From Athripsodes cinereus (Eukaryota; Arthropoda; Insecta; Trichoptera; Leptoceridae), in contig OX388314.1 in the NCBI GenBank assembly GCA_947579605.1, positions 2,418,001 through 2,482,000 of the forward strand: a DNA stretch of 64,000 nt, in the 5' to 3' direction. Below, piece by piece: positions 33,340 to 43,890 of the stretch; the first letter of the stretch is position 1; every line of letters begins with the position of its first letter. The position numbers were made by a program, and so were the translations under genes. Under the pieces are notes generated by a model. The model ran no database searches, was not told the origin of the DNA, and was given only the letters and a program-made list of their open reading frames with translations.

Positions 33340-34370
33340 TGTCTTCGGGGATAGCAGGTATCTGCCGATCCGCTTTCAGACCCAAACCGGACAACATGTG
33401 TTAAGAATGGAATATTCCACGTAGTCCAAGTGTTTTAGTATTATCTCATGGACAGTCGCTATCCACACATAATAATAGATTGTATTTAGGGTGTGTGTCT
33501 GTTGGTATGTTCATTATAACTTCGATGTGAACGCTCTTGTGGGTAGGTAGAATATCGAGTGAGATATGAAATACTGCCTACACGAGTGTATATACCTACA
33601 GACATACACCATCATGAAATTGTAACTAGTATGTAAGTTCTAGATAGGTAACTTAGCTACATAGGTTGTTTTTAGGATAGTTTGTTTTTCTTTGAGTTGT
33701 ACTTATAATGGGGAGAAATATAAAATATTAACAGTGTGGTGAAATGGACACGAATTTAAAAACAATATAATGATACCTATGTGTGATCGCGCGGAATAGT
33801 TGCCAAGCGTCACCGAGTAAAGTCCCCGGGCATACTAGCTAGTAAGTGGTATGGCCCGGGTGAAGGATATTGTTTGAATGAAACAACAAAGGCCTTGCAA
33901 CACATGTGTCACCACCGATACTAGGACGCGAGGATGCGATAGATCGGATACAGGCTAGGACACTACCCGCCAGGCCTCCGTGGAGAGCGTTGCTCCCGCC
34001 CTTGTGTGGCGGAGCCAGCAAGATGGGACCCCGCGGTTTCCCGCCCAGGACGCCGGGTTCCACAACACTTCCCGTCAGGCATCCGTAGAAGCAGGTCGAC
34101 TACTCCACCAGACGTCCGGAGAGGACGTCGTGCTGGCTCGCTGCTGCTAGCAGCGAGCGGAGACTGGACGCCGTGCTGTCCCGCCACCGGCCTTGGACGC
34201 ATGGTGCAGACCTCCTTTGGGGCGGCAGCTGCCGGCCTCGGAACAATTCATCCTGAAGGCTACATGCCAGGATGTCCTCGAGGGATGGATTGCGTCTGCC
34301 TGAGTGCCCCAGGCAGAACGATCTTCAGGAAGCAGTCTGCGTGAGTGAGTCTCGTGTGCTTGTTTTATTT
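33340..34370 (+). other. GC-rich island of unknown origin (core 33785-34350)
   Basis: About 560 bp of GC-rich sequence in otherwise AT-rich intron, preceded by a transitional stretch (gatagcaggtatctgccgat, cagacccaaaccggacaaca). Open frames of 60-112 codons exist in several frames on both strands, none with a motif I recognise. CAGGCCTCCGT / CAGGCATCCGT is repeated inside (33970 and 34076). Ends about 34560-34600 in an AT-rich region with AATAAA twice, as in LINE 3' ends. Could be the 5' or ORF1 part of a retrotransposon or a captured sequence. Confidence 0.4.
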
Positions 34371-34844
34371 TTTTTGGTGATATAGACAATTAATGAATGG
34401 TGAATTAAAATACGTCTACGGACTATTTATTGTGTGTTTTTAGAAAAACAATCTATTTGAAAAAGGGGCGTTTTTATAGGACTAGAGGTGTAGATTTTAG
34501 ATTAGGAAATTGATTGATTTTTATATTTTTTTATTATTGATAATTTTTACATGTCTTCTGTTTCCTAATAAATGTATTAATAAAATTTGTGTTTTCATCA
34601 TTCGCCTCACATCATAGTAATATGCCAAGCTTCTCAACCAAAACTTTTTGTTTTAAATATGTATATATTTTTTTTATTGTTGCTGTTTGCTGGTTACTCT
34701 TTACCTCCTTTCCAGCAAAGAAGGCCTTGTCAATTTATTAGTAAAAATCTAAAAATTTTCACATTTTTTTTAAATATTGAGTTTTATAGAATGAATACTT
34801 TTGAACGTGTCTTGTGGAACAACCTGCAGAGAATTGATCTCCCG

Positions 34845-34996
34845 CATTTCTGTGTGTGGTAAAAGTTTGAGGGATCGTGTGCAGTAACAGTGCTTTACGA
34901 GAGGAATCTGGTATCACAATGGTATGAATCTGGTATGGTCATGGGGACAGAATGAATTGACCAAGAAAATAAATATATATGGTTGAAAGAAATGGT
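34845..34996 (+). pseudogene. LINE-B copy, 5' part, split by a hAT
   Basis: gtgtgtggtaaaagtttgag, ggatcgtgtgcagtaacagt to aagaaatggtgctcggag (last 8 bp = TSD). Continues at 36458. Confidence 0.75.
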
Positions 34997-35189
34997 GCTC
35001 GGAGTAGAGTTGGGAATAACGGCACTTTGAAAATAATGGAACGTAAGCGACTATTATTTATTTATATTCTGTTATTAGATAAGCTACCGTTATCACCCCC
35101 CCCCATAAAAAAAATACCTCCTGGTTTTGTTCAAAAAAATTTTTCATCTGGCGACGAACAATAATAAGATACGCAAAATTAAACGCGCA

Positions 35190-35285
35190 AATAAAAAAGG
35201 CAAGTTCGAAAAAACAAAGATATTTTAGATCTTAAACTCAGCGATGAGGTATGTCCCCCATCCTGACTGTCTTATTTTTTGTCTG
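35190..35285 (+). repeat. Family R repeat fragment
   Basis: aaaaggcaagttcgaaaaaa, ctcagcgatgaggtatgtcc, ccatcctgactgtctt. Confidence 0.6.
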
Positions 35286-35594
35286 TCAACCTTTCTAATA
35301 ATAATATAAATAGATATTATAATTAAAACATTAAAATATTTCTTTTAAATTACATCAATCATAAAATTAATATAGTAAAAGATTTTTTACTATATTAATT
35401 AGATTAAAGGTTTTTAATTTAATTTTAAAAAATAAACATGTAAAATCATGTGGAGATAGTCCTTTGACCACTCAGGTGATAAAAGGGTTATGAATAATTA
35501 TCTACCCGTATCTCCAACTCATAATACTTTTGTGTCAATCAACAGATGTCCGTAGTAGTACCGTTTTGAGGCGAAAAAAAGAACGCGTTCTTTT

Positions 35595-36130
35595 GGGGTG
35601 TTCACATTTGGCGAATATCGCCAGCCGAATTTCAAAATATAACGCCAGGCGAAAAAACAAAATTCGCCGTACGCCCATTGATCGTCACACCTGTTCACAC
35701 AAGTCCACCGATATAGAAACGATCTGTCAGATGCGCTTTGATTTTGACACTGTTTTCAAAATGGCGTCGAGATGGAGATCGCGAAGTGTTTATTTTTAGT
35801 CGAAAATGTTATAGTAGAGGTTATAAGGCGCCTTTTAATTAAGGAAACAAACGCCACAAACCAACAAAAAAGATAACAGCTGTCACGAAGCGGGAAACAT
35901 TATAAAATTTATAGGTTATAAAGCTTTTACCATAGACACAAACGCCGCGCATATCTGCGCATGTGCAAATCGTTTGATCGCCCGAGAAAGTTGGAAGGTG
36001 GTCAACTCGAGACGATATCGTTTCTACTGGTTTTTATCGTTTCAGACTAGCTGTCATTTTGTTCACACGGTTCAAATGGCTGGCGATATTTTGGTGCCCT
36101 AGCGATATTCGCCAAAGTGAGAACACCACA
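35595..36130. mobile_element. TIR element, about 536 bp, nested in the hAT
   Basis: Left GGGGTGTTCACATTTGGCGA ATATCGCC; right ggcgatatt...gcgatattcgccaaagtgag aacaccaca, inverted. The GGCGAATATCGCC core is itself palindromic. TSD not clear (TTT or TTTT). No ORF of note. Confidence 0.75.
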
Positions 36131-36310
36131 TTTTTCAAATAATACCTAAATATTATTTTCCATACTAAATTGTATCGCCGTGTGATTTGTAACGTCATCG
36201 GGAATATCTAAATGGTCGTCCATAGTAAAATGTATGGCGGTGTGATAAGTAACAGTATTAGTAATACCTAAATGATTTTCCATAGAAAATATGATATCTG
36301 TGATAATTCA
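36131..36310. repeat. Degenerate ~62-bp tandem triplicate
   Basis: Three units share AATAYCTAAAT, TTTTCCATA, AAATGTAT and the GGTGTGAT(A/T) element. Identity is modest. Confidence 0.55.
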
Positions 36311-36457
36311 CGTCGTTCGGAACGAAGTAGCGGGTCGTCGTCAGAAATCAATCGATAATAGTGTGACGTGATATATCGATATTCTGCTACCATGCTCCGT
36401 AAAAATAATTTAATATATCACGCGTTCCTCGTTATAACGACCAACCCTAGCTCGGAG

Positions 36458-36660
36458 GCGTGGCCGGCCGAGGATCATGGCAAAATCTTATAAACCTCAT
36501 CCTGCAGGACGGACACATGTTGAACGCATTGAATAGCAGAGCATGCATGAGGAATTGTATGATGGAAGCGAAAGGTGTATGTAAAGCTAGAAAGAAGTGG
36601 CTCTTGATTATTTCTGTCTACTCCACGAGGGAAGTGGTGTGATGGGGTGTTTATATGTGG
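36458..36660 (+). pseudogene. LINE-B copy, 3' part, split by a hAT
   Basis: Resumes gcgtggccggccgaggatca; frame reads ILQDGHMLNALNSRACMRNC and ends tactccacgagggaagtggt. Stop and frame changes as in other dead copies. Confidence 0.8.
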
Positions 36661-37095
36661 ATTGGATAGCATAATAAATTGCAATATTGTTTTGATAAAT
36701 ATGTCTTCTATTCGAAATCGACACTAAAGACGAAATTTATTTCCTGTATAAATATTTAAGTTGGTTTGTATGTATAAGTGTATTTTTTTTATATCAGCCA
36801 TTTTTAGTTGCCTTTGAAAATTGATGCCTTCAATATGAAAGTAAGGAAGATTTTTTTGAGTTTATTAAATTCATAATTGGATTAATTGAATCAAGTGATT
36901 CTTACTACTTTACCTTTAAAAAAACGTTTCTCGACTTCCTAGGTCATTAAAAAGATTGATATTGACCTAAGAAATAAAAAAAAAAAATCTCTATGATTTT
37001 TGTTTTATTGCTCAATCCCTTTTGCCTACCCCGCAAGTTAAACTTTGATCATGTCAAAAGCATACGGAATATCATAATATTTTGAAAATTGAAAG
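36661..37095. other. No gene seen
   Basis: AT-rich. 36925-36985 resembles the end of the 551-1157 TIR family. Confidence 0.4.
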
Positions 37096-37099
37096 AACA

Positions 37100-37290
37100 T
37101 TTTTCCCACATTCCTGTAAGTTTTCAAGTTTCCTGTAAGTGACAGACTGTTTGTTAATCTCACGTTTTAGAAAATTAGCATTAAAAACTCAGCAATGAGG
37201 CAGGCTATCCACCCTGATATGGAGAGGACAGTCTGAATGTTTATTGTTTAAAGATACTTGTGGAATTCACCCTGATGATAAAGTAGAAGC
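37100..37290 (+). repeat. Family R repeat, diverged, plus strand
   Basis: cattcctgtaagttttcaag, ctcagcaatgaggcaggcta, ggagaggacagtctgaatg to acttgtggaattcaccctga TGATAAAGTAG. Confidence 0.6.
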
Positions 37291-37872
37291 ACAAGTTTTT
37301 GTTTTTTTCTTCAACTTCCTCATGCGAGCAAACAGCTAGTAAAATATAATAATATTCCTTTGTTTGAACAAACAGGAACTTAGTTCAGAAGTTATGAGTA
37401 AAGCATTCAAGTTTGGCAGGTCGTAAGTAAGAAAAATATGTTGAAAGCTTTCAGGACAAACATTGACAGTTAAACAACCAAAAGTTTGAAAATCAATCAA
37501 AAGCCTTCGTCGTCGGTCGTGACCCAGATTCAATATAAGAACAATATTATTATAATACAATATTATACCCTCAAGAAAATATCCTTTTTGTGGATTTTCC
37601 CAAAAAGAAAATTAGTTTGGCCTTACAACCACCATCAATAAAATACGTATTCATATATTTTTTTATGCGCAATCTTTCGTTCAACAGGGGGTTAATAATT
37701 TTATTTTACGTGAGTAAAAGTTATTATTTTATTGAGTACCACCTTCTAAGCTCACACTTACTTAAGTTAATCCAATAAACTTCAAGTCAACCTATATATA
37801 TCATACCTGATTCATAATTGTAACTTCAACTTATCGTAATTATGGTGTTGCTAGTCAGCCTATTTGATACCT

Positions 37873-38093
37873 GTATGCTAGCGAAACGTGGACATGGTTG
37901 AAGAAGGACGAAAGTGGAATAAATGCTGTGGAGATGAGATCGCTGAGGAGGATGGTTGGTAAAACGTTGCGTGACAGAGTGAGGAATGAGGATATTAGAA
38001 AAATGGAATGAGGGGATGCAAGAGGAGTGTTGTGGATAGAATGCGTGTAAATAAATTAAATTGAGATGGTTTGGTCATGTGGAACGATAGATA
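37873..38093 (+). pseudogene. Internal LINE-A fragment between direct repeats
   Basis: Encodes the ASETWTWLKKDESGINAVEM region and GKTLRDRVRNEDIRKME, then frameshifts and stops at gtttggtcatgtggaacg. A 13-bp direct repeat tatttgatacctg flanks it (about 37860 and 38094). Lacks the LINE 3' end, which is odd for a target-primed insertion. Confidence 0.7.
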
Positions 38094-38109
38094 GATATTT
38101 GATACCTGA

Positions 38110-38630
38110 TTCATGATTGTTAGTTGAATAAATCGTACTAATTATGTATAAATATTATTTTTACTATTTTATTTATTATTGTTTGATATTGTTAACACAA
38201 TCGTTTATATGTTGTTGATATATATGTAAATTTTACCAATTATTATATTCCTTATATATTATTCTTTGATAACTTTTTGATCCTTCAACAATATGAATTA
38301 TTCAACCCATCGTTATATGTATCTACATATAACATTTTATTTTTAAAACTATGTACAAATTTAAAAAGTAATCGTTGACAAGTAATCTTCACAATCGCCA
38401 TGTAAGCGAGCGATCATGTGTTTGATTCTTGGAGTGAAAAAAATGTTCTTTTCCATAGTTGAATTGATTGGAATGATTCATCAAGATTGGTTCAATATCT
38501 AAATAAAATGAAACTTAAATACATTATAGACTCTCAACGATTACAGATAGCGCGTCTTGTGATATTTTGGGCACATTGCAAGAAGAGAGCTTTAGAACCT
38601 GAAAAGAGTAATTATAAAAGGGGCTGTATA
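38110..38630. other. No gene seen
   Basis: AT-rich. 38460-38500 resembles the inner inverted block of the 6961-8500 element. Confidence 0.4.
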
Positions 38631-38633
38631 AGA

Positions 38634-38800
38634 GAGGCGTGGAAGGGGTCAATTACCAGCAAGATGAAGCGACCAAATTAAGGAGGTCACTACACGGGGC
38701 CTTGCACATGGTGGAGGATCGCTCAACAGATGGTCTTCAGAATGAGGCATTATGGTCACAATTCTCAGGATTGATGGACCGACGGAGATGATGATGATGA
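38634..38800 (+). pseudogene. LINE C-terminal remnant with (GAT)n tail
   Basis: One frame reads GRGQLPAR, stop in place of W, SDQIKEVTTRGLAHGGGSLN, RWSSE and ends in atgatgatgatga. The GRG..PARWSDQIKE pattern is a LINE C-terminus. Confidence 0.6.
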
Positions 38801-39917
38801 CAATAATATAAGGAGCGGACTTAAATATTTGTAACAGGATATTTTTCATTTGTTTCTGGAATATTTTTCTTAAATAATTCTATTAGGTATGTTGCTCTAT
38901 ACTTACAACCTTCTTATAATAATTATACTCGTAATAATAGGTAATGTAGGTTTGGAAAGACATGAACGTGATTGATAGGTGAGCTGAAAACTTATTTAGA
39001 AGGTAATAATTGTATTAACACAGGCGAATTGTAAATATTGCATTATTCATTTTTAATATCCTGAAAGCTCATTACGTAAATACCATAATATTATTTAATT
39101 GTAGTACGTATGTATAATAAACAGTTTTAATTCAAAATAAAATACATGATAAGTTTATTTTATTAAATAAGTGGATTCCTAGAGTAGAGTACTTATTTAG
39201 CAAACTAAAGCTTCGTTTTATTTTATTTATATATTTTTATTTTTTCAATGGACAGTTTACAGTACAGTATTTGCTTGTTATAAATGTGATTGTGTATAAA
39301 ATGTAGGAGATGAATGCTTTTTGTAATTGTGTTTATGTTTGTATAATATATGATTGATATGTTTGTGAGATGTTTGCCCCCGGATCTACCTTGTTGGACA
39401 GCATCAATAAAGTATGTATGTAAATTGTAATTTATTAAGAAATAAATTTAAAAAAAATGGACACAACTGCTAAAACAATGTATACCGAAAATTTTAATGT
39501 GTTTTAATTACATATGATGAGAAAATAGAATATAAATAATATCTTTGTATTTATTTCTAGAGATGTATTGGTAGTTTTGAATATTTTTTATAACTTGTAC
39601 ATCCTTCAAAACTGTGAAATTTTTTTAATTAAAAATAATATTCATACATAACTGTAATTATATTCTAAAGATGTTGGATATTAATTAATGTATTTCCTAA
39701 ATACAGAACACTCATTAAATCCAGGTAAGAAAGTTATCATTAATTAATAATTCAAAATGAAAGGTAAGTTCTTGTAAAATGTTTCAAAAACAAATCAAAA
39801 GTATGAGATTTTCTAAAGTTCTTTACAGGTCAGTCTGTTGAAATGAATAAAAGTAGGTGCCAGCCTGAACGAAACAAATTAATTTTCATACTAGTTTCAA
39901 AAAAGTTATAATTAACC
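38801..39917. other. No gene seen
   Basis: AT-rich. 39380-39425 (gcatcaataaagtatgtatg) looks like a LINE 3' end with TATG tail. Confidence 0.4.
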
Positions 39918-40600
39918 ATTTTCTCGGAGATCTCGATTGGAGAACCGTGTAACTTTGTGCAAAACGTAATCGGGAAAAGTGAAGAAGGTGTCCTAATATA
40001 TATATATATATGGACAATTTGTAAAGCGCCGTTTACTCATAACATGACCTCAAGGGCGCTGTATATCGTATCCATCACCCGAAACTCCCAGCAAAAAGGT
40101 GTGTCTTCAGTCCTTTTTTAAAACTCTCTCCATTCACCTCCTCTCACAGACACAGAGACAGCTTGTTCCAACATCTGGGACCCGCAACACTAAACGCTCT
40201 ATCTCCAAAGCCTGTTTTGCGAGATCGAGATGGCTCAATTATTCTGCATTTTGCCTCACCCTGTGCTGAGCGAAGCATGAGCCGTCTTTCACTGATGGTC
40301 TCGATCTCGCACATCTCCGACAAATAAGATGGTAACACTCCCTTCAAGGCCGAAAACACCATCACACATATCTTATATCAATGCTTACGAATTGGCTCTA
40401 GGCTGGCTTAAGTTATCATTATCGGTGTTTAAAGATGACGTTCATCAATTCCGCTATTCTCATAGTCACAATACATAATTATAAAGTCCCCCAATCGATA
40501 AACATTTAAATGCAAACCATAGAAGTAACCTTTTTTGAGCTATCACATTATTGAGATCTCGAATAGGATTATAATATTATATTTACAGATAGGTAATTTT
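39918..40600 (+). repeat. Family E repeat, plus strand, interrupted by an L2-like LINE
   Basis: 39918-39994 and 40377-40600 are collinear parts of one E copy (gattggagaaccgtgtaact; aatgcttacgaattggctct, aggctggcttaagttatc). The middle 382 bp is the LINE fragment. Confidence 0.75.
39995..40376 (-). pseudogene. L2/CR1-like LINE 3' end, minus strand
   Basis: Encodes MMVFSALKGVLPSYLSEMCE, then ETISERRLMLRSAQGEAKCR and GFGDRAFSVAGPRCWNKLSL. The 3' UTR has the sequence gcgctttacaaattgtccat followed by (AT)n, like L2 ends. The frame is open for 74 codons. Confidence 0.8.
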
Positions 40601-41099
40601 TAAAAATGATAATGAAAACAAAATTTAATTGTTGAAGTGTGTTTGTGTTCACACTGTGAAAATTCATATTTAAAAATTTATAAATAATCAAAACACTTTT
40701 ATATTTTCACTATATTAATTTAAACTCTTAACGTTTTCGCCCACTTGAACGCAACCGACGTCTGAACGCAATTGTAGCTTTAGAAATATTAAAGCATCAG
40801 GATAGGTAATATTGTTAATATCCAAATTCCCGCTAAGTCCCCATTACTAGTTTACCCCGTCTCACCTAATGTTGTACCTACCAATACCACTCCCCACTCT
40901 TCTACTTCAATCCCTGCACCCACCCCTCTCCCCCGGGCCCTCTGTGACCACCACAATTTTTATAAAGGACATTATACTGATTCAGTACTCTTGAGAATGC
41001 CCATTGAAGTGGGCGAAAACGTTAGAGTTTAAATAAATATAGTGAAAATATAAATTGTTTTGATTATTTATAAATTATTAAAACAAAATTTAATTAAAC

Positions 41100-41377
41100 A
41101 AGGCTGTTTACATGAATTCCCAAACTTTATTTCCATTCTATCGGTTTTTTTTTTCCTTTCTGATTGGTTTTGTTGTATGCACGTTGTACCCAAATCCAAT
41201 GAAACAATATAATAATTATCTTTATTTTAAACAATATTTGTATATTTCTCTTTAACTTTTATAATTATCTTAGCAACAAAAGCAGAATATTTTGAAATAA
41301 TTAAATATCTCTATATGGTTAAATATCTCTAAATGCCACTAAATTCATATAACTTCTAAGTTCATATATCGTTTTAC
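41100..41377. other. Intron sequence downstream of a collagen exon; weak family E tail
   Basis: tgattggttttgttgtatgc and gtacccaaatccaatgaaac recall the E 3' side. Otherwise nothing. Confidence 0.4.
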
Positions 41378-41639
41378 CTTGTCTTCCATATGGTCCAAAT
41401 GCAGCATCACCATAGACATGTCCAGATCTGACCATCATCCCTGGTTCTCCTTTGGGTCCGACGACAGATATACCTGGAGCCCCAGGAGGACCAGGTGGTC
41501 CGGGTGGGCCGGGGGGTCCAGGTACTGTCGCAACATTTGTAGGTGGTCCGGGTGGGCCTGGTTGTCCTGGTGTTCCTGGAGTACCATCAATACCTGGAGT
41601 TCCATCTATTCCCCGATCGCCTTTATCTCCTTTTGAGCT
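41378..41639 (-). CDS. Mp: Collagen XV/XVIII (multiplexin)-like internal exon, Gly-X-Y with two breaks
   Basis: Minus-strand exon of 262 nt (87 codons plus one base), entering in phase 0 and leaving in phase 1. Acceptor is ctttctacag, donor gtaaaac. It starts [10 protein letters not shown], continues in Gly-X-Y (two GID/GTP repeats, then GQPGPPGPP), has a nine-residue break around TNVATVPG, resumes as four GPP triplets plus GAPG, and ends in a non-helical tail containing [20 protein letters not shown] and GPYGRQ. Interrupted triple helix is what multiplexins show. The first base of the last codon is G; the next exon supplies CT, giving Ala. The plus-strand open frames over this interval are antisense shadows of the GC-rich Gly/Pro codons. 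No frameshift or stop is seen. Confidence 0.9.
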
Positions 41640-41699
41640 CTGTAGAAAGAAAATACGTATTTTTAATAATTAATATTTTTTTTTGTTTCACGTGGTCGA

Positions 41700-43214
41700 T
41701 TGATTTATAAAAATGTTAAAAAGGTCTTAACATGAAAACCTCAAAATTCCAATAAAACAAGATCTACAATATTGAAGAATTGTCTATGTCACAAAAAAAC
41801 AAAATAAAAAATGAATGCATTCTTTAACATATTTTTTGTTGTATTGTTGTCTGCATACAATATTTGTGAATTTTCATTTCACTTTACTAGTAAGTTAATA
41901 TACTCGTATAACAATTTCGAACTAATTAATATTTCAAATTATTTTTATTTGTTCAATACTGAAAACAAATTATCGTTGGTGGGTTCAGGAGACCTTCTTT
42001 GTGCATTTATCAATATTTTAAAGGAGATAAAAAAAAATTAGCTGGATGACATTTTATAAATGTCTGACTAGTTACGTGGAAGGAGCCTTAGAATTTCTAT
42101 AGTATATTGAGTTTTTAGCACGATTTTTTTTTTTAAAACACCACAACCATTTTTTAAAGTACCCACATGTGAGCTTATACAACAAAAATAAGCCCTTGAG
42201 AGATTAACGTAATTTCTCTGAATAATTTTTCATGATAGTTGGTAGTTGTACAGCTTGATGAGACAAATATAATACTCGATCGGTAATTCAAAGAAAAAAT
42301 CAGTCATGCGGCTGATCAAATTTTGCATCCAGTTTTAAATTGACGGTGGTTGAGAAATTTGTTAGATAATATATTGCTAATGCTTGAAGGACATCGATGT
42401 TGGAACACAAAAAATCCGAAAAATGTACTATCTTTTTTACGTTGATAATAAATAAATTAAAGTACGTTGGACTTAGAAAGAACTAAGTATTACAAAACTG
42501 AAGTTAGCCACAAGATGAACGATTAGATGTTCTACTTTGATAAATTAATGTAAGTGGTAAACTCTGTCATTTGTTAGAAATTTAACGACGATGCGACTCG
42601 GGGAAAGATTTATAATATTTTGTTATGACATAACCGTAGCGTAGTACTAAGAGAAAGAGACGGAGAATGTGTTGGTGGTGAATCTCGGAAATTGTAAAAC
42701 ATTTTTAATTTAGTTGATGATGGAAGGAGACGGGAAGAGTGTGGGTAAAAGAGAGAGTGAGCAGGTGTGGCAGCAAGTGATGAATAATTTATATAATTAC
42801 AGGCGTCATGTTTGGCGGTTTCGCACAACACAAAAAGTTTTTTTTTATACCTACAAGTTGTATATTTTATTTGTTTGAACAGAGGCGTATCAAATAATAA
42901 AAGGCACATAGAAATGCCCCAATGTACAGCTTAGATAATGATGCGGTTTAGTTAAACTGTATGTTTAATTCCTTAGTTCCACATAACTGTGATATTATTT
43001 TTATCGAAATAATAAAATGTTCCTACTCATAATATAAATTCTCAATAGTGTTAAAACCTCTAGTTAAATTACTTTGCCCCAGAGTTCTAAGGAGTTAAGT
43101 TTGAGTTGCCAATTTTTTTGACAATTTTATTCATTGTTTATTCGTAACATAACCTCAAGAGATACATATGGTGTGTCTATTGTAGTTATATAAATTTACC
43201 TATACCTACGCTAT
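41700..43214. other. No gene seen
   Basis: AT-rich. A 76-codon frame (41811-42041) starts with a hydrophobic stretch (AFFNIFFVVLLSAYNI) but lacks other support. 42690-42780 is purine-rich. Confidence 0.45.
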
Positions 43215-43520
43215 CTATAAATAAGCTGCGATGGTTGGGCATGTGGAAAGAATGAATAAGGACGGAATGACCAAGAAGATATATTTGGCTGAGAGGAATG
43301 GTGCTCGGAGACGAGCAAGTCCGAGGATCAAATAGCAAGATCATATAAACCAGATCCTACAGGACGGTCACGTGTTGAACACATTGAACAAGAGAGCATG
43401 CATGAGGAATTTTATGACAGTGACGGAAGCAAAAGATGTATGCAAGGATAGAAGGAAGTGGCGCTCGATTCTTTCTGCCTACCCCGCGAGGTAAGCGGCG
43501 TAATGGTATTTATGTATGAT
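43215..43520 (+). pseudogene. LINE-B C-terminal fragment
   Basis: tgcgatggttgggcatgtgg, agatatatttggctgagagg, gcatgcatgaggaattttat to ttctgcctaccccgcgaggt AAGCGGCG and TATTTATG tail. Frame broken by a stop after RGSPRIK. Confidence 0.75.
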
Positions 43521-43680
43521 CTATATCACCGTAGCATCGGCATATCTCACAATAGTGACTTAGGTATTTCATGTAATGAACATGTAAGTTGTTCTCTTCG
43601 CGCGATTAAAAAATTGAAATTCAGCATTGGTGGCCCTATACCATGCCTCATTGCTGAACTGAAAAAATTACACGATTGTT
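43521..43680 (-). repeat. Family R repeat, minus strand
   Basis: tatcaccgtagcatcggcat, atctcacaatagtgac to tgcctcattgctgaactg. Abuts a plus-strand copy. Confidence 0.6.
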
Positions 43681-43890
43681 AGAAAAATAAAGACATTTTA
43701 CGTCATCTTAAATTTAGCAACGACATTTGCCACCCATTGTGAATGTGTTGATTTTCGTAAATTTAGCAACGACATTTGCCACCCATTGTGAATGTGTTGA
43801 TTTTCGCTAACGCAAAGTAGACGATCTGTTGGCTACTCCACTTGTGAGATATGCCGTGATGGTTTAGTAGTAATAGTAGTAACTTTGTTT
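43681..43890 (+). repeat. Family R repeat with an internal ~50-bp duplication, plus strand
   Basis: The block taaatttagcaacgacattt, gccacccattgtgaatgtgt, tgattttcg occurs twice in tandem (43708-43757 and 43758-43806). The copy ends gagatatgccgtgatggttt AGTAGTAATAGTAG. Confidence 0.75.

Larger units (their letters stand above)
35005..36449. mobile_element. hAT-type element, 1,445 bp, perfect 8-bp TSD
   Basis: Begins TAGAGTTGGGAATAACG and ends cgttataacgaccaacccta, so TAGRGTTGG is inverted at the ends. GCTCGGAG flanks both sides (34997-35004, 36450-36457). Removing it restores an uninterrupted LINE-B sequence. Inside are a family R fragment (35190-35285), a TIR element (35595-36130) and a degenerate ~62-bp triplicate (36131-36310). 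No transposase. Confidence 0.9.
31922..41377 (-). other. Intron, phase 1, about 9.5 kb
   Basis: GT-AG intron joining G of one exon to CT of the next (Ala). It holds the GC-rich island, the 1.4-kb hAT that splits a LINE, and an L2-like insertion in another repeat. Confidence 0.8.

Noticed and set aside
34006..34344. 112-codon frame in the GC-rich island as a gene
   Set aside because: Similar-length frames occur on both strands, as expected in GC-rich DNA; no domain and no splice context. Kept only as an island of unknown origin.
41379..41673. Plus-strand open frames over the collagen exon (one itself rich in Gly-Pro)
   Set aside because: GGN/CCN codons mirror each other, so the antisense of Gly-Pro repeats also reads as Gly-Pro. 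Splice borders, phases and family motifs all fit the minus strand.
41811..42041. Small secreted protein (hydrophobic start)
   Set aside because: AT-rich codon bias alone gives Phe/Ile/Asn-rich frames here; no further evidence.
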